NCBI GenBank assembly: GCA_037131165.1
Contig: JBAXRO010000098.1
Coordinates: forward strand, 1 to 5,683
Direction: 5' to 3'
Length of the DNA: 5,683 nucleotides
Origin: WLNJ01 sp037131165
GTDB lineage: Bacteria > Actinomycetota > Thermoleophilia > Solirubrobacterales > Solirubrobacteraceae
The notes below the pieces were generated by a model, which made no database searches, was not told where the DNA came from, and saw only the letters and a program-made list of their open reading frames with translations. Shown here in pieces: positions 1 through 5,479 of this stretch (position 1 is the first letter of the stretch; each line of letters begins with the position of its first letter). Both the position numbers and the translations under genes were made by a program.

Positions 1-465
1 TGGGCGGCCCGTGCGGGAGTGCTTGCGGAACGGCTGGTTGATCGCCTCTGCGGCGAGCCTCGTCTCGCCATCGGCGCCGTCCACCTCGACTCCCTCGTCC
101 CTTAGGATCCCGAGTCCTCGACCATTGGCCTTCTCGCTCGGGTCGTCCGAAGCGACCACCACTCGGGCAACGCCGGCAGCCAGCAGCGCGTCGGTGCACG
201 GCGGAGTCCGTCCAGCGTGGCAGCACGGCTCAAGCGACACGTACACCGTCGCCCCGGCAGTGGCCTCCGGGCCCCCGGCAGCGGCGATCGCCGCGACTTC
301 GGCGTGATCGCCCCCAAGACGGTCGTGCCAACCCTCTCCGAGAACGACCCCGCCCGCTACGACGACCGCGCCGACGAGCGGATTCGGACTCACCCGGCCG
401 TGGCCGCGTCCGGCGAGCTCGATTGCGCGCATCAAGTGTTCGAGGTCTTGGTCGGTCAATGGCAT
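1..465 (-). CDS. ribD: Riboflavin biosynthesis protein RibD, N-terminal deaminase domain (partial, C-terminus beyond window edge)
   Basis: RibD deaminates the 2,5-diamino-pyrimidinone ribosylamino-phosphate made from GTP and usually also reduces the ribosyl side chain, in the cytosolic riboflavin pathway. The 155 codons visible on the minus strand cover the cytidine-deaminase-like zinc domain. They show SPNPLVGAVVV (residues 26-36), the zinc/catalytic motif HAEVAAI (H54, E56) and the strongly diagnostic LEPCCHAGRTPPC (78-90) with zinc ligands C81 and C90. The frame stays open to position 1, so the C-terminal reductase domain, if present, lies outside the window. The ATG at 465-463 is chosen because the family N-terminus (LMRAIELAGRGHGRVSPNP) follows directly. 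An upstream ATG at 482-480 is out of frame, and no clear Shine-Dalgarno is seen. The gene is divergent from the glycosyltransferase at 621. Whether RibD is mono- or bifunctional here cannot be seen. Confidence 0.95.
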   Translation of the reverse strand, partial: MPLTDQDLEHLMRAIELAGRGHGRVSPNPLVGAVVVAGGVVLGEGWHDRLGGDHAEVAAIAAAGGPEATAGATVYVSLEPCCHAGRTPPCTDALLAAGVARVVVASDDPSEKANGRGLGILRDEGVEVDGADGETRLAAEAINQPFRKHSRTGRP

Positions 466-620
466 CCCGGGCTGCCGAGCATAGGAGAGCGAGCACGGTG
501 CGGCTGGGCCGGGGCGGGCGACCACCCCTGGCGCACTCTCTCAACCGACGGGCACCGTCGTCGTTGGCGAAAGGTATCCTCGGCGAGCGGGCAGCTCTGC
601 CTCCGCCTGCTGCCGACCCG
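466..620. promoter_or_regulatory. Divergent intergenic region between ribD and the glycosyltransferase
   Basis: These 155 bp separate two divergent starts and should hold promoters for both directions. On the plus strand a -10-like TATCCT lies at 575-580, which would give a leader of roughly 30 bases before the ATG at 621. On the minus strand a -10-like TATGCT lies at 482-477, only 11 bases from the ribD start, which would give an almost leaderless mRNA. Neither has a convincing -35 at 16-18 bp spacing, so both are weak guesses. There is no good Shine-Dalgarno before either start. I see no FMN riboswitch core before ribD. The glycosyltransferase frame is open upstream to 423, but that extension overlaps ribD antisense and lacks family similarity. 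Confidence 0.3.
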
Positions 621-1643
621 ATGAAGCTGATCATCCAAATCCCCTGTTTCAACGAGGAGGAAACCCTCCCCGAGACTCTGGCCGACCTCCCGAGGGAAAT
701 CCCGGGCATCGAGAAGGTCGAATGGCTCGTGATCGACGACGGCTCCTCGGACCGCACGATCGAGGTCGCGCGTGCCGGCGGGGTGGACCACATCGTTCGC
801 TTCACCAACAACAAGGGACTTGCCGCCGGATTCCAGGCCGGTCTCGATGCCGCGCTCAAGCTCGGGGCCGACGTGATCGTCAACACCGACGCCGACAACC
901 AGTACAACGGTGCCGACATCGAGAAGCTGGTCGCTCCGATCGTTGCCGGTGACGCCGACATGGTGGTCGGCGACCGCCAGATCGACACGATCGCCCACTT
1001 CTCCTGGCTCAAGAAGCGGCTCCAGCGGCTCGGCTCATGGGTCGTCCGCCAGGCGTCCAACACCGAAGTGGCCGACACGACCTCCGGGTTCCGCGCCTAC
1101 AACCGCGAGGCCGCCCTCTCGCTGATCGTCGTCTCCCGCTTCACCTACACGCTCGAGACGATCATCCAGGCCGGTAATCAGGACATCGCCGTCACCGACG
1201 TTCTCATCCGGACCAACGAGAAAACGCGGGAGTCGCGCCTGTTCCCGTCGATGTGGGCCTACGTCAGGCGGAATGCCCTCTCGATCTTCCGGATCTACTC
1301 GCAGTACCACCCGCTCAAGGTCTTCTGGAGCCTCGCAGTCCTGCTTGGGCTGGGAGCCCTCGCGCTCTTCATCCGCTTCGGCGTCGCCTTGATCCAAGGC
1401 AATGGCGACGGCCATATCCAGTCGCTGATCCTCGGCGCCGTCCTGTTCAACGCCGCGGCGTTGATGGCCGCACTCGGAGTGATCGGTGACCTGATGCACG
1501 CTCAGCGGGTGATCTCAATGCGCACCCTCGATCGAGTGCGCAGGATGGAACTGAAGATGGGCGTCGAACCATCGCACTACTACACCGACGGCCCGGCCAA
1601 CTCCAAGGACCCCGAGCCCGACTTCGAGAGGATCGAGAAATGA
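621..1643 (+). CDS. Family 2 glycosyltransferase, dolichyl/polyprenyl-phosphate sugar synthase-like, membrane-anchored
   Basis: The predicted 340-residue GT-A enzyme probably transfers a sugar from a nucleotide donor to a polyprenyl phosphate on the cytoplasmic face of the membrane. Visible landmarks are IPCFNEEETL (7-16), the donor-binding VIDDGSSDRT (37-46), the DxD-type metal motif in NTDADNQYNG (88-97; D90/D92), VVGDR (115-119) and TSGFRAYNREAAL (154-166), which is characteristic of the DPM1/polyprenyl-phosphate synthase branch. The C-terminal part has a basic stretch, two hydrophobic helices at about 234-257 and 267-289, and a charged cytoplasmic tail, as in GtrB-like enzymes. The ATG at 621 is preferred because MKLIIQIPCFNEE is the family N-terminus. 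The longer frame from 423 gives only Arg/Ala-rich sequence antisense to ribD. The stop overlaps the methyltransferase start (ATGA), so the two are translationally coupled. Donor sugar and acceptor are unknown. Confidence 0.88.
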   Translation: MKLIIQIPCFNEEETLPETLADLPREIPGIEKVEWLVIDDGSSDRTIEVARAGGVDHIVRFTNNKGLAAGFQAGLDAALKLGADVIVNTDADNQYNGADIEKLVAPIVAGDADMVVGDRQIDTIAHFSWLKKRLQRLGSWVVRQASNTEVADTTSGFRAYNREAALSLIVVSRFTYTLETIIQAGNQDIAVTDVLIRTNEKTRESRLFPSMWAYVRRNALSIFRIYSQYHPLKVFWSLAVLLGLGALALFIRFGVALIQGNGDGHIQSLILGAVLFNAAALMAALGVIGDLMHAQRVISMRTLDRVRRMELKMGVEPSHYYTDGPANSKDPEPDFERIEK

Positions 1644-2251
1644 CAGCTGGGACGGACGTACCGACAGGCAATACCTTCGACAAGTACGGGTCCACCAACC
1701 CGATCGTGCGCCGCCTGATGGACGGTTTCGAGAGCGACCTCGACGAACTCTTCACCATCGCGGCACCGAGTTCGATCCTCGACGTCGGTTGCGGCGAGGG
1801 AGTACTGACCGAGCAGTGGGCCGACAGGCTCGACGGCGGCCGGATCGTCGGAGTCGACCTCGACGACGAAAAGCTCAAGGCCGAGTGGGTCGGCCGCCAG
1901 CGCTCCAACCTCGAGTACGTGACCGTCGAGCCGGGCAACCTGCCTTTCGCCGACGGCGAGTTCGACATGGCCACAGCGATCGAGGTGCTCGAGCACGTGC
2001 CCGATCCGGAGCACACCGTCGCCGAAATGGCTCGCTGCGCATCGGGGCACCTGCTCGTCTCTGTTCCGCGCGAGCCGATCTGGCGAATCGTGAACTTCTG
2101 CCGCGGCCAGTACGTGAGCGACTTCGGCAACACGCCGGGGCACGTCAACCACTGGTCGAAGCGCTCGTTCAAGGAGCTGCTGTCACGTCATGGAACGGTT
2201 CGCGAGGTCCGCTCGCCGTTCCCGTGGACGATGCTCCTCGTAAGTCGCTGA
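1640..2251 (+). CDS. Class I SAM-dependent methyltransferase
   Basis: This 203-residue protein has a Rossmann-fold methyltransferase core. Motif I is ILDVGCGEG (46-54), the acidic end of strand 2 is VGVDLD (70-75; D73 or D75 likely contacts the SAM ribose), and post-motif sequence EVLEHVPDP (115-123) has the H119 typical of the Methyltransf_11/25 group. A downstream GHVNHWSKRSF (167-177) resembles the small-molecule or glycan methyltransferases of this group. No signal peptide or membrane helix is evident, so it is cytosolic. The ATG at 1640 overlaps the glycosyltransferase stop by 4 bases, and the flippase GTG starts 1 base after its TGA, so it is the middle gene of a tight three-gene unit. 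Context suggests that it methylates a lipid-linked sugar or a precursor. The substrate is not determinable from sequence, and a role on another small molecule is possible. Confidence 0.85.
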   Translation: MTAGTDVPTGNTFDKYGSTNPIVRRLMDGFESDLDELFTIAAPSSILDVGCGEGVLTEQWADRLDGGRIVGVDLDDEKLKAEWVGRQRSNLEYVTVEPGNLPFADGEFDMATAIEVLEHVPDPEHTVAEMARCASGHLLVSVPREPIWRIVNFCRGQYVSDFGNTPGHVNHWSKRSFKELLSRHGTVREVRSPFPWTMLLVSR

Positions 2252-2252
2252 C

Positions 2253-3638
2253 GTGGCTGACCGCGACGAAAGCGGTCGCTCATTCGGGGCCGGAGCGCGG
2301 ATCCTCTCGATCGGGATCGCCTCCACCGGCCTCGTCACATTCGCCTATTTCACAGTCGCCAGCCATGCCCTCGATGGGGATGCCCGCTACGACCGGATAG
2401 CGCTGCTCTGGAGCATCCTGTTCGTGATCGTCTCTGTGATCTACCGGCCGATCGAGCAGCTGCTGTCGCGGACCCTCGCCGATCGGCGGGCGCGCGGGAT
2501 CGTGGACCACCCGCTCAGGGTGCCGATGCTCCTGCAGGCGGGCTTCGCGGCTCTGTTCCTCGTAATTGTGATCCCGCTGAAAGCGACGATCACCGACAAG
2601 GTCTTCGGTGGCGACGAGGCGTACTACTGGATCCTCGTCGGGGCGACACTCGCCTATGCCTGCTCGTACTTCGCTCGGGGGTGGCTGGCAGGCCACGAGC
2701 GGTTCGGCCTCTACGGCCTGCTGGTCTTCATCGAGGCTGTCGCCCGGTTCCTGTTCGCTGCGGTGGTGGCAGTCGGCATCGCCTCGGGCGAGAACGTGGT
2801 CGCACTCGGCATCGTCGCCGCTCCCTGCGTCTCGATGCTCGTCGTCCCGATCGCATTCGCCAGGCGCGAGGACCCGCCCCACGACGCCGAGGCGGCGCTG
2901 GCTCCTGCGATCGACGCTGCGATCGAAGGCGGTCCCGCGGCGGAGGCAGCCGAGGAGGCGGCAGGCGACCTGTCGATCCGCCATGGGGCGAGGTTCGCAG
3001 CCGCAGTATTCGGTGTGATGCTCGCCGAGCAGACGCTGCTCAACGGCGGGGTGATCGCGGTCGCCGCCAGCAGCGGCACCGACGCCGTGGCCGGACTCGT
3101 CTTCAACGCCCTGCTGATCGCAAGAGCACCACTCCAGCTGTTCCAGGCCGTCCAGACCTCGCTCCTCCCCCACTTGGCCAACCTCGAGGCCACAGGCGGC
3201 GCGGCCGCCTTCGAGAGTGCGATCCGGAAGACGCTGCTTGCGATCGCTGCGTTCGCTGCCACCTCGGCCGCTGTGCTCCTGGCGATCGGGCCGTGGCTGA
3301 TGGACGTCCTGTTCGCCGGCTCCAACGGCGCCTATACGGCCGTCGGGCTCGCAGTCGTAGCGGTCGGGATGGGGATGCACCTCGCGGCCGGAACACTCAA
3401 TCAAGCCGCCCTGGCCCGAGGCCAAGCAAAGCTCTCGGCTGTCGCATGGCTGCTCTGCGCGACCCTGTTCATCGCATGGTGCGCCTCAGGGGTGATGAGC
3501 GATCCGATCCTCCGCGCAGAGGTGGGCTACGCCGGTGCGACAGGGATCCTCGTTGCCCTGCTCAGTGCGATCTACCGCAGGCCCCGCCCACCCGAGGCTC
3601 AGGACGCCGGGGATGCGGCGTCGGCGATCGCCCTGTAG
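2253..3638 (+). CDS. Multi-spanning lipid/oligosaccharide flippase-like protein (MATE/Wzx/MurJ superfamily)
   Basis: This 461-residue integral membrane protein has about 12 hydrophobic segments, at roughly 15-36, 48-64, 90-110, 126-144, 152-176, 183-204, 247-272, 278-300, 327-349, 360-382, 394-412 and 425-441. The length, helix number and two-lobed layout fit the MOP superfamily of polysaccharide or lipid II flippases. RPIEQLLSR (65-73) after the second helix and FARGWLAGHERFGLYG (140-155) after the fourth resemble this group as I remember it. The lobes are split by an unusual soluble Ala/Glu/Asp-rich linker at about 205-243. The GTG start lies 1 base after the methyltransferase stop with no Shine-Dalgarno, implying coupled translation. 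Its last 40 bp overlap the end of rpe on the other strand. It is inferred to export the glycolipid made by the two upstream genes. A general MATE-type exporter is the alternative. Confidence 0.78.
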   Translation: MADRDESGRSFGAGARILSIGIASTGLVTFAYFTVASHALDGDARYDRIALLWSILFVIVSVIYRPIEQLLSRTLADRRARGIVDHPLRVPMLLQAGFAALFLVIVIPLKATITDKVFGGDEAYYWILVGATLAYACSYFARGWLAGHERFGLYGLLVFIEAVARFLFAAVVAVGIASGENVVALGIVAAPCVSMLVVPIAFARREDPPHDAEAALAPAIDAAIEGGPAAEAAEEAAGDLSIRHGARFAAAVFGVMLAEQTLLNGGVIAVAASSGTDAVAGLVFNALLIARAPLQLFQAVQTSLLPHLANLEATGGAAAFESAIRKTLLAIAAFAATSAAVLLAIGPWLMDVLFAGSNGAYTAVGLAVVAVGMGMHLAAGTLNQAALARGQAKLSAVAWLLCATLFIAWCASGVMSDPILRAEVGYAGATGILVALLSAIYRRPRPPEAQDAGDAASAIAL

Positions 3639-4279
3639 GCCGACTGCGGGTCCTCGGCACCAAAGACCGCTGAACCGGCGACAAGCAATTCCGCTCCCGC
3701 CTTGGCCGCAGGCCCGGCCGTGATCGTGTCGATCCCGCCGTCGACCTCTATCGCAACCCCGGGGCCGACGACGGCGCGGGTCTCCTCGATCCGGCCGAGC
3801 GTAGCCTCGATGAACCTCTGGCCACCCCAGCCGGGATTCACGCTCATAACCAATGCAAGATCGAGCAGGTCGACAACCGGTTCGAATATCGAGACCGCAG
3901 TGCCCGGGCAGATCGCAAGGCCCGCGAGCATTCCGGCTTCACGGATCGCCCTGAGGGTCCGGTCAAGGTGGGTGACCGCCTCCGCATGGACGGTGAGCAC
4001 GTCGGCACCCGCGGCGGCGAAGGCCTCTATCTGCCGATCGGGGGAATCGATCATCAGGTGCACGTCGAGGATCCCGTCGGCGGAGTGGACCATGTCGGCC
4101 AGCGACTCGACCACGATCGGGCCCATTGTGATCGGCGGGACGAAGCTGCCGTCCATCACGTCGATGTGGATCACATCCGCTCCTGCGGATAGGACCGACT
4201 CGACCTGCTCACCGAGCCGGGAGAAGTCGGCCGAGAGGATCGATGGCGCGACTCGACTGGAGCCGGTCAGGGCGTTCAC
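3599..4279 (-). CDS. rpe: Ribulose-phosphate 3-epimerase
   Basis: Rpe interconverts D-ribulose 5-phosphate and D-xylulose 5-phosphate in the cytosolic pentose phosphate (and Calvin) pathway. The 226-residue protein is of normal family length and forms a TIM barrel. It shows APSILSADFSRLG (11-23; S13), the metal-binding HIDVMDGSFVP (38-48; H38, D40), DVHLMI (72-77; H74), the phosphate/flexible-loop motif MSVNPGWGGQRFI (145-157), the catalytic EVDGGI (178-183; D180) and the phosphate-binding AGSAVF (201-206). The GTG start at 4279-4277 is well supported: a perfect AAGGAGGT Shine-Dalgarno sits at 4294-4287, 7 bases upstream, inside the end of the zinc-ribbon gene, whose stop is 3 bases before this start. 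The 3' end overlaps the convergent flippase gene by 40 bp, with no room for an intergenic terminator. Confidence 0.97.
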   Translation of the reverse strand: MNALTGSSRVAPSILSADFSRLGEQVESVLSAGADVIHIDVMDGSFVPPITMGPIVVESLADMVHSADGILDVHLMIDSPDRQIEAFAAAGADVLTVHAEAVTHLDRTLRAIREAGMLAGLAICPGTAVSIFEPVVDLLDLALVMSVNPGWGGQRFIEATLGRIEETRAVVGPGVAIEVDGGIDTITAGPAAKAGAELLVAGSAVFGAEDPQSAYRAIADAASPAS

Positions 4280-4282
4280 CGC

Positions 4283-4519
4283 TCAGACCTCCTTGAGCAT
4301 GCTGACGCCGCAGGAGTTGCATTGCATCGGGCCGCCGGAACTCATCCTTGCGATCGTCGCATGTTCGCCGCACGAGGGGCACACGGAGGTCAATTCGTAC
4401 CGCCGCAGGCAGTACACGCAGCGGTAGCGGCCGGGATTGGCAGCGGGCCGCAGCCATGGCTCCGAGCAGCCCGGGCAGACCGGACCGAGGTCTACGCCGG
4501 ATGCCTCCTGCTCGGACAC
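4283..4519 (-). CDS. Small double zinc-ribbon protein (four CxxC motifs), YfgJ-like
   Basis: This 78-residue protein has four CxxC knuckles: CPGC (15-18), CVYC (34-37), CPSC (47-50) and CNSC (67-70). This is enough for two structural zinc sites. The spacing and the run RYRCVYC...SVCPSCGEH...MQCNSCG resemble the zinc-ribbon family of E. coli YfgJ (Pfam zinc-ribbons_6, recalled rather than searched). No catalytic domain, signal peptide or membrane helix is visible, so a cytosolic nucleic-acid or protein-binding role is possible but unproven. It lies 57 bp after fmt and 3 bp before rpe, and its last codons carry the rpe Shine-Dalgarno. The GTG at 4519-4517 is the only plausible in-frame start before the first CxxC, yet it lacks a correctly spaced ribosome site: the nearest GGAGG is 28 bases away. 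It is convincing as a gene because the Cys pairs are intact and it is tightly packed. Confidence 0.8.
   Translation of the reverse strand: MSEQEASGVDLGPVCPGCSEPWLRPAANPGRYRCVYCLRRYELTSVCPSCGEHATIARMSSGGPMQCNSCGVSMLKEV
4287..4294 (-). promoter_or_regulatory. Strong Shine-Dalgarno of rpe
   Basis: The minus-strand sequence AAGGAGGT at 4294-4287 is a full anti-16S match. It lies 7 bases before the GTG at 4279 and so fixes the rpe start. It is embedded in the last codons (Lys-Glu-Val) of the zinc-ribbon gene, so ribosomes finishing that gene stop almost on top of the rpe start. It is the only canonical, correctly spaced Shine-Dalgarno that I find in the window. Confidence 0.85.
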
Positions 4520-4552
4520 GTCCCGATCATGGCGTATCGAGAGGATGCCTCC
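4499..4552 (-). repeat. Pair of 10-bp direct repeats GGAGGCATCC around the zinc-ribbon start
   Basis: On the minus strand GGAGGCATCC occurs at 4552-4543, in the gap after fmt, and again at 4508-4499, inside codons 4-7 of the zinc-ribbon gene. Copy starts are 44 bases apart. Each copy contains a Shine-Dalgarno-like GGAGG, but neither is spaced correctly for an in-frame ATG, GTG or TTG. The repeat may be chance, a small duplication, or a protein-binding pair. The sequence alone cannot separate these. Confidence 0.45.
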
Positions 4553-4576
4553 GACGGGTGGAGCGCTGCGTGCGGC

Positions 4577-5479
4577 TCAGCCGAGTGCGGGGCCCCCGCG
4601 CAGCCAGTCGGCGCTTGCCATCTCGCGACCGCCCGGCGGAACCACGCGGGAAATCGCCAACGACCCCTCGCTGCACCCGAGCACCACCTCCCCGTCGACC
4701 TCCTTGAGCACTCCGCGTCCAAGTTCAATCTCCGAGACCCGGGAGTCCCTCACTCCGATCACCTCGCCCGAAGGAAGCGCCAGCCGGGCTCCGATGTGCG
4801 GCCTGAGCGCCCTTACCGTGCGTCCCAGCTCAACGGCTGGGCGGGCAGGGTCAAGCAGCCGGTCGGCCGCCTCGATCCGCTCGGCGTAGGTGACGCCCTC
4901 CGGGGACTGTTCGACGAACTCGAGGCGCCCGGCGGCGAGCCGGTCCATCGCCTCGCCCAGAAGCCGAGCTCCGACCTCTTCGAGCTCCGACGAGAGCGTT
5001 GCGAAGTCTGCCTCGTCCCCGATCGAGACCCGCTCGGCGAGACAGACCGGCCCTGCGTCGAGCGCCTCCACGAGCCGGATGATGCTCACGCCGGTTTCGC
5101 TGTCGCCCGCCATCAACGCCCTCTCGATCGGGGCGGCACCCCGCCACCTCGGCAGCAGTGACGGATGGAGGTTGAGGATCACATGATCGGAGAGCAGCGG
5201 GTCGCGGATCAGCGCTCCATATGCGCAGAGGCCCATCACGTCCGGTCTGATCGCCTCTATCGCGTCGAGCAGCTCAGGCTCGCCGGGTCCCTGGGGCTGT
5301 ATCAGGCCAAGGCCGAGCTCGCTCGCCGTCACAGCGGTAGGCGGAGGCGCCAGCCGCCTGCCCCTGCCCTGCTTGGAGTCCGGCTTGGTGACGACCAGGT
5401 CGGGAGTGCGACCGGCCTCGACCAGCCTCCCGAGGACCGATGCAGAGAAGGCATCGGTCCCGAGGTAGACGAACTTCAC
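4577..5479 (-). CDS. fmt: Methionyl-tRNA formyltransferase
   Basis: Fmt transfers a formyl group from 10-formyl-tetrahydrofolate to Met-tRNA(fMet), making the initiator tRNA for bacterial translation. The 300-residue protein is close to the usual 310-315. Its N-terminal Rossmann-like domain starts KFVYLGTDAFSASVL. The tRNA-contact loop TKPDSKQGRGRRL (31-43) is present. The catalytic triad is N103, H105 and D141, within NLHPSLLPRWRGAAPI (103-118) and LDAGPV (140-145). A C-terminal OB-like domain starts around 205 and ends with GREMASADWLRG (284-295), as in the family. The GTG start at 5479-5477 overlaps the def stop as GTGA, and the KFVYLGT N-terminus agrees with it. No Shine-Dalgarno is evident, so translation is probably coupled to def. 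All expected catalytic residues are present. Confidence 0.97.
   Translation of the reverse strand: MKFVYLGTDAFSASVLGRLVEAGRTPDLVVTKPDSKQGRGRRLAPPPTAVTASELGLGLIQPQGPGEPELLDAIEAIRPDVMGLCAYGALIRDPLLSDHVILNLHPSLLPRWRGAAPIERALMAGDSETGVSIIRLVEALDAGPVCLAERVSIGDEADFATLSSELEEVGARLLGEAMDRLAAGRLEFVEQSPEGVTYAERIEAADRLLDPARPAVELGRTVRALRPHIGARLALPSGEVIGVRDSRVSEIELGRGVLKEVDGEVVLGCSEGSLAISRVVPPGGREMASADWLRGGPALG

Noticed and set aside
283..292. Palindrome GGCGATCGCC, also at 3623-3632
   Set aside because: Two copies, both in coding sequence, fit common GCG-ATC-GCC type codons. There is no clustering that would suggest a binding or HIP1-like repeat system.
590..601. Small inverted repeat GGCA/TGCC before the glycosyltransferase
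   Set aside because: A 4-bp stem with a 4-base loop is expected by chance in GC-rich DNA. There is no T-run to make it a terminator.
423..620. 66-codon N-terminal extension of the glycosyltransferase
   Set aside because: It overlaps ribD antisense and gives an Arg/Ala-rich sequence, whereas the canonical GT2 N-terminus begins at the ATG at 621.
230..1078. 282-codon minus-strand frame across the ribD start and the glycosyltransferase
   Set aside because: It is antisense to the DxD and VIDDGSSDRT coding region and overlaps the real ribD frame. The product is Ser/Arg-rich with no family signature.
2280..3425. 381-codon minus-strand frame antisense to the flippase
   Set aside because: Its product is rich in Gly/Arg/Asp/His with no recognisable motif, and it lies wholly opposite a gene with clear membrane helices. 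This is typical of high-GC third-codon bias.
4322..5161. 279-codon plus-strand frame antisense to fmt and the zinc-ribbon gene
   Set aside because: It has low-complexity Arg/Pro/Gly composition and no motif, and the opposite strand encodes intact Fmt catalytic residues and CxxC pairs.
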